Part shown: positions 8,672 to 16,335 of the stretch, one piece after another
How positions within the stretch are numbered: position 1 is the first letter of the stretch
Layout: the number at the start of each line of letters is the position of its first letter
Origin: CAVVDY01 sp963815775
GTDB taxonomy: Bacteria; Acidobacteriota; Terriglobia; Terriglobales; Acidobacteriaceae
Direction: 5' to 3'
Assembly: GCA_963815775.1 (NCBI GenBank)
Contig: CAWFIB010000028.1
Location: 124,001 to 188,000, forward strand
DNA length: 64,000 bases
Made by a program: the position numbers and the translations under genes
Notes under the pieces: generated by a model
What the model was told of the DNA's origin: nothing
The model's input: only the letters and a program-made list of their open reading frames with translations
Databases searched by the model: none

Positions 8672-9484
8672 GTGCCCAGCAGAAGCCCACTGCTGCTCGT
8701 CCTCCTTCTTTTGTCTGCGCTGGGGCCCGCCTGCCTGCTTGCTCAGGATAACTACGAGATCCAGGTATATGGTTCGGAAACCGTTGCGCCCAAGACCACC
8801 ATGGTCGAGCTGCACAGCAACTTCACCATTCAGGGTTCGACCATGATCGAGGAGGGCGTGCTTCCCACCGAGCATGCCATGCACGAGACTCTGGAGATTA
8901 CGCAGGGCATCACGCCGTGGTTCGAGACGGGCTTTTATGTGTTTACGTCGATCACCGGCTCACAGGGCTGGGAGTGGGTGGGCGATCATATTCGGCCACG
9001 CGTGCGCGTTCCCGAGAGCTGGCACTGGCCGGTCGGCGTGAGTCTCTCGGCCGAGTTCGGCTACCAGCGGCGAAGCTACTCCACCACCACCTGGGACTTT
9101 GAGCTGCGCCCCATCGTCGACAAGCAGAAGGGCCGGCTGTACTGGGCGTTCAATCCCGCCTTCGACAAAGGTTTCACGGGGCCGCCGCACGATCAGCAAT
9201 GGGCCTTTGAACCCGCCGCCAAGGTGTCGTGGGATTTCACCAAACACATCACCGGCGGCGTGGAGTATTACGGCTCATTCGGACCGGTCGCCAACATCGA
9301 TCCCTTTCACGACCAGGGACAGGCGATCTATCCGGTGATTGACCTCAACATCTCGCCGCTCTGGGAAATTAACTTCGGGCCGGGCATCGGCTTCACCGCC
9401 GGCACTGATCACCTGCTCTTCAAGACGATCATCGGCAGGCGCTTTAGCTGGAGGAAGTCGGGAAGCCACAAGCATTCGCAGTAG
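8672..9484 (+). CDS. predicted outer-membrane beta-barrel protein
   Basis: A 270-residue exported protein starting at GTG. The signal peptide is about residues 5-25 (LLLVLLLLSALGPACLLAQ). The rest alternates aromatic and polar residues in strand-like segments ('WFETGFYVFTSI', 'GVSLSAEFGYQRR', 'GGVEYYGSFGPV', 'WEINFGPGIGFTAGTDHLL'), as in barrels of transporter or porin type. The function is not recognisable. Confidence 0.6.
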   Translation: MPSRSPLLLVLLLLSALGPACLLAQDNYEIQVYGSETVAPKTTMVELHSNFTIQGSTMIEEGVLPTEHAMHETLEITQGITPWFETGFYVFTSITGSQGWEWVGDHIRPRVRVPESWHWPVGVSLSAEFGYQRRSYSTTTWDFELRPIVDKQKGRLYWAFNPAFDKGFTGPPHDQQWAFEPAAKVSWDFTKHITGGVEYYGSFGPVANIDPFHDQGQAIYPVIDLNISPLWEINFGPGIGFTAGTDHLLFKTIIGRRFSWRKSGSHKHSQ

Positions 9485-9512
9485 TCCGCGAACTGAGAGT
9501 GCCGCCTCTCGT

Positions 9513-10373
9513 CTACTGAATGCGCGACAGCTCTTGGGAATACAACTTATTGTCGGGGAATTCCGTGGCGAGTCCGGCGAGCAGGGTCTTCGCGGTGTGA
9601 GTATCTTTGTCGCGCAATGCTGCAACCGCCAGCAACAGGCGCGCGAAGGGCGCAAGATAGCGGCCCTTCGTGGCAACGATCCTGAGCTGCTCAATTCCCT
9701 GCTGCTTGTCAGTCTGCGCCCCGGTCAGCCGCAGCACCCAGCGCACCGGAGCGGGATTTACCCCCAGCAGATAGTTCTCAGCGCCGAGTGAAAGATACGC
9801 GTCGTACACCTGGGGATCGATGGCCAACAACTGTTGTGCCAGCTCGCGCGAGGTCTTGATATACCCCAGGCTGGCCAGGTTTCGCTTCTCGATCAGGGCC
9901 GCGTAATCACCGCGCAGACCGTTGGCCATTACCTTGGCAAAGAGCGCATTGACGTCGCGCGGATTTTTCGCCAGAGCAACGTTCGCCAGGGACTCACCCT
10001 TCGCCAGGGCCGCATCGAGCTCAGCTTTGATGTTTGGATCGGGCATGAGCTTATGACGGGTCTCGAACTGGCTGTCGTCGACGAACAGGTCCGCCTCCAG
10101 AATGTGCAGCCGCTCAAACTCCGAAAATAGATACGCCGCCGCGTCCGACACATAGCCCATCGGGTCGGAGGCATTTGCCTGCTGGTACTGATGAAACGTA
10201 GCGTGGGCACCGCTGAAATTGAGGTTGTACATCTGGCGATAGCCGGCATCGAGGTCCGGCGCGCTCGCAGAAGCGGGCACAGCCGCGCACGTCAGGGCGG
10301 CAAACAGAAGTCCCAGGACAGCGGAACGAACTTTGCACGACGAGTTCAATGCGATCTCACAACCCGCGGCCAT
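9513..10373 (-). CDS. exported TPR-like helical protein
   Basis: 286 residues from the ATG at 10373 (MAAGCEIALNSS), with a signal peptide ending about ASASA. The mature part reads as helical repeats: 'AGYRQMYNLNFSGAHATFHQYQ', 'GESLANVALAKNPRDVNALFAK', 'SRELAQQLLAIDPQVYDAYLSLG'. These match TPR spacing, including the 'A...DP...Y' signature. It is probably a periplasmic scaffold. It converges on the barrel gene with a 28-bp gap. Confidence 0.65.
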   Translation of the reverse strand: MAAGCEIALNSSCKVRSAVLGLLFAALTCAAVPASASAPDLDAGYRQMYNLNFSGAHATFHQYQQANASDPMGYVSDAAAYLFSEFERLHILEADLFVDDSQFETRHKLMPDPNIKAELDAALAKGESLANVALAKNPRDVNALFAKVMANGLRGDYAALIEKRNLASLGYIKTSRELAQQLLAIDPQVYDAYLSLGAENYLLGVNPAPVRWVLRLTGAQTDKQQGIEQLRIVATKGRYLAPFARLLLAVAALRDKDTHTAKTLLAGLATEFPDNKLYSQELSRIQ

Positions 10374-10585
10374 GGGTTGATGGCCTTGGGCAACGATTCT
10401 AGTCTCTTCCTCGGTTCCAGGTGCGAGCACTTGTTTAGAACCCTGGAACTCGCAAAAGGTTCATTCGAAGTTGTAAACAATCCGTCACGCCAGATACCAG
10501 ACTGTCAAGGCACAGTGGGATTGAATCTCCGGCTTCGAAGCGGTAAGCTGGCGCGATCGACTTCCAGGCTTCGAGGGTGGGCAAG

Positions 10586-12034
10586 ATGAAGGAACAGAAC
10601 GTGCTGCAGCGCGCATTGCTTCTAGGCTTTGTGATCATGGTTTCCTTCGCGGCCTTTGCCAAGCAAAGCGCGGACGCCGCAAACGATCCCCGGCTGAAGA
10701 ATGCTTATCGCTTCGAGCGCGCGGGGTGGGTCTACGTTCACCTCGAAGGCTCGCCCGCCGCAATCGGCTTCCAGCACGGCTACCTGCTGGCCCCGGAGAT
10801 CGAAGACGGCCTCAAGGCGGTGAAGTTGATGGACACGCATGGCAGCAAGCGCGACTGGAGCTTCTTCCGCGAGACCGCGCAGAAGGTCCTGTGGCCGCAC
10901 ATTGAGAGCGAATACCGCCAGGAGCTCAGAGGTATCGCTGAGGGTCTCAAGGCCCGTGGCGTCTCGCTCGACCTCTGGGACGTGGTTGCCTTGAACGCAA
11001 TGGAAGAGATCGGCGACTACTACCTGCCTACCCTGGAGAAGAAGCAGAATCCGGAAGCCGCCCCAACCGGGAAGGCCCCCGGTAATTGCAGCGCTTTCGT
11101 GGCCACCGGCTCCTGGACGAAAGACCACAAGCCGGTCATCGCGCACAACACATGGACGAACTATGCTACCGGCGAGCGTTGGTCGATAATCTTCGACATC
11201 GTCCCCACCCACGGATATCGCATATTGATGGACGGCTACCCCGGAGTCATCGCCAGCGACGACGACTTCGGCATCAACTCCGACGGCATGATGATTACCG
11301 AGACCACTATCACCGGCTTCTCGCTCTACGATCCCGACCAGATTCCCGAGTTCGTGCGCGCGCGCAAAGCCATGCAGTACGCGGGCTCCATCGACGAATA
11401 CGTGCACATCATGCTCGACGGCAACAACGGCGGATACGCCAACGACTGGCTGCTGGCCGACAACAAGACCGGCGAGATCGCCCGCTTCGAGCTGGGGCTA
11501 AAGGTCCATCGCGTGTGGCGCAGCAAGGACGGCTACTTTGTGGGCTCCAACTTCCCCAGCGATCCGGAGTTGATCAAGAAAGAAACGGTTTACGATCCCA
11601 ACAATGCCGGCAGCTCGGAGAACGCCCGCCACAAGCGCTGGGATGAGCTGATGACACAGAACAAAGGCCAGATAGATGTCGAACTGGCGCAGCAGTTTGT
11701 CGCCGACCATTGGGACGCCTACGAAGCGAAGCCTGGGCCAGATGAGCGTTCGCTGTGCGGGCACGCCGACGTCTCTCCACGCGGCGTGCCTGACTGGGAC
11801 TGGACGCCCTACTATCCCGGCGGCGCCACCAGCGGCAAAGCCGCTGACAGCACCATGACGAAGAACATGGAGTTCGTCGCCCGCGCCGGACATCCCTGCG
11901 GTGAGGATTTCATCGCCGATAAGTTTCTTGCCTCGCACTCCGAATATGACTGGATCCGTCCCGTGTTGAAAGACATGAAGGGCAATCCCTGGGCCGAGTT
12001 CAAGTCGGGCGAGAAGGCGAGCACGACGCACTGA
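10586..12034 (+). CDS. exported C45-type Ntn hydrolase (acyltransferase/peptidase family)
   Basis: 482 residues with a signal peptide (LLLGFVIMVSFAAFA). After a pro-segment containing 'IGFQHGYLLAPEI' comes 'GKAPGNCSAFVATGSWTKD'. C168 fits the autocatalytically exposed N-terminal nucleophile of C45/acyl-CoA:6-aminopenicillanate acyltransferase-like proteins. 'IAHNTWTNY', 'YPGVIASDDDFGINSDG' and 'WLLADNKTGEIARFELG' follow as in that family. The substrate is unknown. The ATG at 10586 is preferred over the GTG at 10577 because GAGGG is well placed before it. Confidence 0.75.
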   Translation: MKEQNVLQRALLLGFVIMVSFAAFAKQSADAANDPRLKNAYRFERAGWVYVHLEGSPAAIGFQHGYLLAPEIEDGLKAVKLMDTHGSKRDWSFFRETAQKVLWPHIESEYRQELRGIAEGLKARGVSLDLWDVVALNAMEEIGDYYLPTLEKKQNPEAAPTGKAPGNCSAFVATGSWTKDHKPVIAHNTWTNYATGERWSIIFDIVPTHGYRILMDGYPGVIASDDDFGINSDGMMITETTITGFSLYDPDQIPEFVRARKAMQYAGSIDEYVHIMLDGNNGGYANDWLLADNKTGEIARFELGLKVHRVWRSKDGYFVGSNFPSDPELIKKETVYDPNNAGSSENARHKRWDELMTQNKGQIDVELAQQFVADHWDAYEAKPGPDERSLCGHADVSPRGVPDWDWTPYYPGGATSGKAADSTMTKNMEFVARAGHPCGEDFIADKFLASHSEYDWIRPVLKDMKGNPWAEFKSGEKASTTH

Positions 12035-12060
12035 TCGCCGACGGAATCTCGAGCACCGCA

Positions 12061-12349
12061 CGGCACTCTCTCTGCCTGTTATCTAAGGTTTACTACCAGA
12101 TGCAGAGCTTCCTGGCGCCGGAAGAAATGCAGACCGCGCCGCAGCCAGCCTACGCATTCCGACCGGTGCAACGGGGAGACAAGCGAACAGGCCAAGATTC
12201 CCAAGCTGCTGCGCGCCTATCCGGTGACGGGCGCTCAGATCTGCGGGCCGCCCGCCATGGACCGCGAGTTCCGGACTATCGACTTCCTAACCTTGCTCGA
12301 CTTAGGTAGAGTGGCCAAAGGAGCGCGTGTGCGCTTCACGGGTGAATGA
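12061..12349 (+). pseudogene. 3' remnant of an OlsB-like GNAT acyltransferase
   Basis: Two adjoining frames read as the C-terminal third of an OlsB/hemolysin-type N-acyltransferase. The first (frame of 12061) gives 'KVYYQMQSFLAPEEMQTAPQ'. After a +1 shift near 12180, the second gives 'AKIPKLLRAYPVTGAQICGP' and then 'PAMDREFRTIDFLTLLDL'. The second frame ends in a TGA that overlaps the ATG of the downstream acyltransferase (ATGA at 12346-12349), the coupling expected of an olsB-olsA pair. The N-terminal two thirds are missing. Confidence 0.6.
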
Positions 12350-13125
12350 TCGAGTTCTTGCGCCGGCAGTTTCGTCGAATTCGCCGCATGTATCGTTTCG
12401 CTGGAGTGGTGCTACGCAGCTACACTGAAGCCCTGCGTCTTCAGCGCTCGGACCCAACTTCGGCTGCCTCGCGGGTGCAGATCCTGCAAGGTTGGTGCCG
12501 ACGTTCGTTGAGCGCCCTTGATATTCAAGTAGAGGTTGAAGGTATTCCGCCAACTAGTGGATTATTAGTCAGTAATCACCTCAGCTATCTCGACATTGCG
12601 GTCTACAGTTCAGTCACGCCTTGCGCCTTCGTCTCCAAAGCCGAGGTCGCCCGCTGGGCCATCTTCGGCCCGTTCGCTCAGCAGGCGGGAACCATCTTCG
12701 TGCAGCGCGGAGACCGCTTCTCCTCGCGCAGCGCTGCCCAGCAGATTGCGGAAAGCCTCACCGCCGGCATCGCCGTGGTGCTCTTTCCGGAAGGGACCAC
12801 CACCGACGGCGCGCGCGTCCTGCGCTTCCATTCGACCATGCTGCAGGCCGCCATCGACAGCGGGGTGACGGTAACGCCTTGCGCCGTCTCTTACACGGTG
12901 CCGGGCGGCAGCGAAAAAGAAATCGCCTGGTGGGGCGACATGACGCTCCCGCCCCACATCTGGAAGCTGCTGGGCATGCGCCAGGTCATCGCCAGGGTGA
13001 GTTTTGGAGAGCCGCTGGTGGCAAGCGGCGAGCGCCGGGCCCTGGGCGATCGGAGCAGAGAAAAGGTCGTGGCGCTGCGGGAAGAGCTGTTACAGGGAGT
13101 TGGGTCAGCGGCCATGCACGGCTAG
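12346..13125 (+). CDS. PlsC-type 1-acyl-glycerol-3-phosphate (or lyso-ornithine lipid) acyltransferase
   Basis: A 259-residue membrane-associated acyltransferase of the LPLAT family. The catalytic H78-x4-D83 box is in 'VSNHLSYLDIAVYSS'. Acyl-acceptor motif III is 'FPEGTTTDGARVLRFHSTML' at about 147-166, and 'GTIFVQRGDR' is motif II. Its coupling to an OlsB-like remnant suggests an origin as OlsA, the second enzyme of ornithine lipid synthesis. It could equally act on lyso-phosphatidate. Confidence 0.85.
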   Translation: MIEFLRRQFRRIRRMYRFAGVVLRSYTEALRLQRSDPTSAASRVQILQGWCRRSLSALDIQVEVEGIPPTSGLLVSNHLSYLDIAVYSSVTPCAFVSKAEVARWAIFGPFAQQAGTIFVQRGDRFSSRSAAQQIAESLTAGIAVVLFPEGTTTDGARVLRFHSTMLQAAIDSGVTVTPCAVSYTVPGGSEKEIAWWGDMTLPPHIWKLLGMRQVIARVSFGEPLVASGERRALGDRSREKVVALREELLQGVGSAAMHG

Positions 13126-13208
13126 CTGCGCTGGTCCGTCTGGCTTCGGCCCCTTCCCACGCCGCCGCTTTTCAGCGATGCTATACAGTTAGCTTCGCTG
13201 AGGCACCC

Positions 13209-13787
13209 ATGTCCGACACCGCAACCAACTGGACCACCAAGGTCCGCCAGCATTCTGAGCGTGCCGTTCCCGATCGCGCGCAGGAATTTCTTGTCTCCGG
13301 CCAAGTGGCGCATGTCGGCTTCGAGTACGAGGGCCGGCCATACGTCATTCCCATGCTGTACGAATATTCCTCCAAGAGGCCGGACCGCTTGTATCTGCAT
13401 GGCGGCCCTTCCAGCCGGATACTTGACGCGCTGGCCTCAGGCATTCCGGTGTGTGCTACGGTGACGCAACTCGACGGGCTGGTGTATTCGCGCGACGCCA
13501 AGTATCACTCCGCGAACTATCGCTCGGTGATGTGCTTTGGCCGTGGCCGCCTGATTGAGGACCTGGACGAGAAGCGGACCATCTTTGAGGAGATGACGCT
13601 GCGCTACTTCCCCGGACGGACGGTTGGAGTCGATTACATTCCTGCGCCGCCTGCGCATCTGGCGACGACCATGATGGTCGAAATCGTGATCGAAGAAATC
13701 AGCGCCAAGATGCGCGAAGGCGGGCCCAAAGGCCCGCACGACAACGACGACAACGCGCTTGGCACGCGTGGCGTGCGCGAAGTTTGA
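13209..13787 (+). CDS. pyridoxamine 5'-phosphate oxidase-fold flavin-binding protein
   Basis: 192 residues. The split-barrel FMN-binding family is shown by 'LVSGQVAHVGFEYEGRPYVI', 'YLHGGPSSRILDAL', 'GIPVCATVTQLDGLVYSR' and 'HSANYRSVMCFGRGRLIED', the pattern of the 'flavin-nucleotide-binding' PPOX-like group. It probably binds FMN or F420. The substrate is unknown. The ATG at 13209 starts the recognisable domain. The stop abuts the stop of the opposite gene. Confidence 0.8.
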   Translation: MSDTATNWTTKVRQHSERAVPDRAQEFLVSGQVAHVGFEYEGRPYVIPMLYEYSSKRPDRLYLHGGPSSRILDALASGIPVCATVTQLDGLVYSRDAKYHSANYRSVMCFGRGRLIEDLDEKRTIFEEMTLRYFPGRTVGVDYIPAPPAHLATTMMVEIVIEEISAKMREGGPKGPHDNDDNALGTRGVREV

Positions 13788-14681
13788 TTACTCTTTCGGC
13801 CGCAACACCAGCGTCTGATCCAGTCGAAAGTACATCTCTGTTTCCGCCGGCACCTTCACCAGCTTGCCGCGAGTGAACAACTGCGTCAGGCCGCCACCGA
13901 CCGCCCCAGCCGCAGCTCCGATGCCCGCGCCTTTGCCGCCACCAAAGATTCCGCCGAACATCGCCCCCAGGCCGGCGCCTCCGCCGGCAAACTCCAGGGT
14001 GCGCTTGTTGGCGCCCAGCCCGGCACGTCCCTTCTCCACTTCATCGGAGGTCATCACCCGATACTGCCTGCCGTGGAGATCAATGGAATAGAGCGCCAGA
14101 ATCAGCTCAGGCGTTCCCGCAGCGCCACCGCCCTTGAGCTGCTGCACTACCAGCTTGGCTGACGTGCCTGCCGGTATGGCGACCGCTCCCGCCGAGTCAT
14201 TCACCCGATTGACGATCGTCGCCGAATACAGTTGGCCGGGACGCGAGGTGTTCGAGTCGATCCATTCGTCGGAGCGGATGGCGATCTCGGTTCCGAACGG
14301 AATGACCTTGTCGTGGGGTTCAGTGACCAGCCTTTCCGGAGCCATCAAAACCAGGACCCGCAGGTCGTTCTCCGGAAACTGATAATCGATCCCGCCAGAG
14401 CCGGCGAAAGGCACCGGATTGGCGCCGGTATATTTCCCCGAATAGCTGCGGCCGTTCTTCAGCGTGACCGTGGCGCCGTTGTCGGTGAAGGCAAGCGAGT
14501 GAACGTCCTTGAGCGGGAAACTGTATTTCACTCCGTGGGTGTCAGTGAAGGTTATGAATTCCGTTCCCGTCAGGTGTCCGGAGTAGGTCGCTCCGTCGCG
14601 CAAGACCACGGTATCGCCCCACGACGGCAGGCTGAACAGGACAAGGGAAAGTGCAGAAAGCAGGAATGCAAATCGCCGCAC
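13788..14681 (-). CDS. exported protein with duplicated beta-repeat and glycine-zipper segment
   Basis: 297 residues from a GTG with an excellent AAGGAG upstream. The signal peptide is RRFAFLLSALSLVLFSLPSWG. Two related repeats follow: 'VVLRDGATYSGHLTGTEFIT' and 'VTLKNGRSYSGKYTGANPV', each followed by a 'YxFPxxDVxxL' strand. Near the C-terminus is a Gly-rich segment (GGGAGLGAMFGGIFGGGKGA) typical of glycine zippers that insert in or span membranes. It is probably an envelope protein of unknown function. Confidence 0.65.
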   Translation of the reverse strand: MRRFAFLLSALSLVLFSLPSWGDTVVLRDGATYSGHLTGTEFITFTDTHGVKYSFPLKDVHSLAFTDNGATVTLKNGRSYSGKYTGANPVPFAGSGGIDYQFPENDLRVLVLMAPERLVTEPHDKVIPFGTEIAIRSDEWIDSNTSRPGQLYSATIVNRVNDSAGAVAIPAGTSAKLVVQQLKGGGAAGTPELILALYSIDLHGRQYRVMTSDEVEKGRAGLGANKRTLEFAGGGAGLGAMFGGIFGGGKGAGIGAAAGAVGGGLTQLFTRGKLVKVPAETEMYFRLDQTLVLRPKE

Positions 14682-14783
14682 GCGATTCTCCTTTTTCGAG
14701 GTTCGATCGGATGAGGAGCAACACGAACTGCTCAGAAGATGTGCCTTGCAATTTACCACTTACTATCCGAGGCTCGCCAGCGG

Positions 14784-16259
14784 CTATTCCGACTCCAGCA
14801 CCAGGTAACTCAGATCGCCATCGCGTTCGATTTGCAGCACGATCGGTGCCCCGGGCTTTACCTCGCGCAGCCTTTGGCGCAGCTCGGCCACATCTTTTAC
14901 GGGATGGCCATTGACGCCGTGGATAACGTCTCCCGGCTCCGGACCCTGGCCCAGCAGTGCGGCCGCGGACGTCTTGGCTGCAACTACTACGCCGCTCGGA
15001 ATTCGCAGGTCGGGCAGCATCTGCTTCAACTCGCCGTTCAGGCTGACGCCGACGACACCCAGGCGAGGCACCAGGTTATCGGGTCCAGTCACCAGATCAG
15101 CAAAGCGCTGCGGATCGTCGGCCCGTTCGATGAGGGTCACCGAGTAGTCCAGCTTTTTATCGCCCCGTAAGACTCCAATCCTGGTGGTCTGGCCGACCTT
15201 GTACTCCATCAGATCAAGCGAGAACTGGCGCACATCACTCACCCGCTTGCCGCCAATGTCGGTTACCACATCGCCCGCCTTCAGGCCGGCCTTGGCGGCG
15301 GGCGCATCCGGGGTCACGTCCTCCAGCAGCACGCCGCGGGCGGTCGGCAGGTTCAGGCCCTCGAGCAGATCCGGGGTTATGCTTCGCACGGATACGCCAA
15401 TCTCTCCCCGAAGTACATGGCCCTGGGTGCGAAGTTGTTCGTAGATGTTCTTGACTACGTTGCTGGGAACGGCGAAGCCCAGGCCTTCATTTCCGCCCGA
15501 CTCCGAAAGGATGAAGGTATTGATGCCGACCACCTTGCCATCCACGTCGACCAGCGGGCCGCCACTGTTGCCGGGATTGATCGGCGCGTCGGTCTGAATG
15601 TAGATCGCGGGATTGTCAGGATCGATCTGCCGCTCGGTCGCGCTGATGACGCCCATGGTGACGGAGTTCTCCAGCCCGAGCGGACTGCCGAAGGCAAAGA
15701 CAACTTGTCCCTGCTTCAATTGGCTGGAATCGGCAAACTGCAGTGCGGGCAGGTTCTGCATGTCGATCTTGAGAACGGCCACGTCCGAGAGTTGGTCGAC
15801 ACCGACCAGCTTGGCTTCCAGCGGCCCACGGATCTCAGCCATGTCCTGCTTCATGCCTTGCAGGCGGACGCGAATCTTGCGCGCGCCCTGCACTACGTGC
15901 GCATTGGTAACGATGTAGCCGTCGGAGGTCAAAATCACGCCCGCGCCCACCCCGCGTTGCGGGGTCAAGTAGGCGCCAGATGTATCCGTCTTGTCGGTAT
16001 CGTTATCGTTGTTACTGTCGCTGTTGTCATCCGTGCTCAGGCCGTATCCGATGGTAAGAACCTGCACTACCGACTTCGTGACCTGGCTCGATAGCTCCTG
16101 CACCGACTGGCTGAACAGATGAAGCGGATCGTTGCTCAGCAACACCGTCGGAGCTGAGGACGGTGGAGCCTGGCTGGTCTGGGCCTGAATCGCAGAACCG
16201 ATCAGAAGAACACACACAAGCCCAGAAAAGATCGAGCGCAGACGCACGGGCATAAGCAT
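14784..16259 (-). CDS. HtrA/Deg-type S1C serine protease with two PDZ domains
   Basis: 491 residues, periplasmic quality-control protease. It has a signal peptide (IFSGLVCVLLIGSAIQA). The catalytic triad is H121 ('VTNAHVVQGA'), D159 ('LSDVAVLKI') and S232 ('NPGNSGGPLVD'). PDZ1 follows 'LRGEIGVSVRSI' and PDZ2 follows 'PRLGVVGVSLNG'. In the N-terminal loop, residues about 77-94 form an unusual Asp/Asn-rich stretch (DDNSDSNNDNDTDKTD), which could bind cations or act as a regulatory loop. Confidence 0.92.
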   Translation of the reverse strand: MLMPVRLRSIFSGLVCVLLIGSAIQAQTSQAPPSSAPTVLLSNDPLHLFSQSVQELSSQVTKSVVQVLTIGYGLSTDDNSDSNNDNDTDKTDTSGAYLTPQRGVGAGVILTSDGYIVTNAHVVQGARKIRVRLQGMKQDMAEIRGPLEAKLVGVDQLSDVAVLKIDMQNLPALQFADSSQLKQGQVVFAFGSPLGLENSVTMGVISATERQIDPDNPAIYIQTDAPINPGNSGGPLVDVDGKVVGINTFILSESGGNEGLGFAVPSNVVKNIYEQLRTQGHVLRGEIGVSVRSITPDLLEGLNLPTARGVLLEDVTPDAPAAKAGLKAGDVVTDIGGKRVSDVRQFSLDLMEYKVGQTTRIGVLRGDKKLDYSVTLIERADDPQRFADLVTGPDNLVPRLGVVGVSLNGELKQMLPDLRIPSGVVVAAKTSAAALLGQGPEPGDVIHGVNGHPVKDVAELRQRLREVKPGAPIVLQIERDGDLSYLVLESE

Positions 16260-16335
16260 AATTGTAAGCTGGATTTCACAAGTGGCTGGAGATCGCCTAC
16301 CGGGTAATTCCCTTCTCTGAGAACAGAAGTTCCTT

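Noticed and set aside
12621..13208. In-frame extension of the PPOX-fold gene back to 12621
   Set aside because: The first 196 codons overlap the PlsC-like gene in another frame, are Arg/Ala-rich without domain similarity, and the family start is the ATG at 13209.
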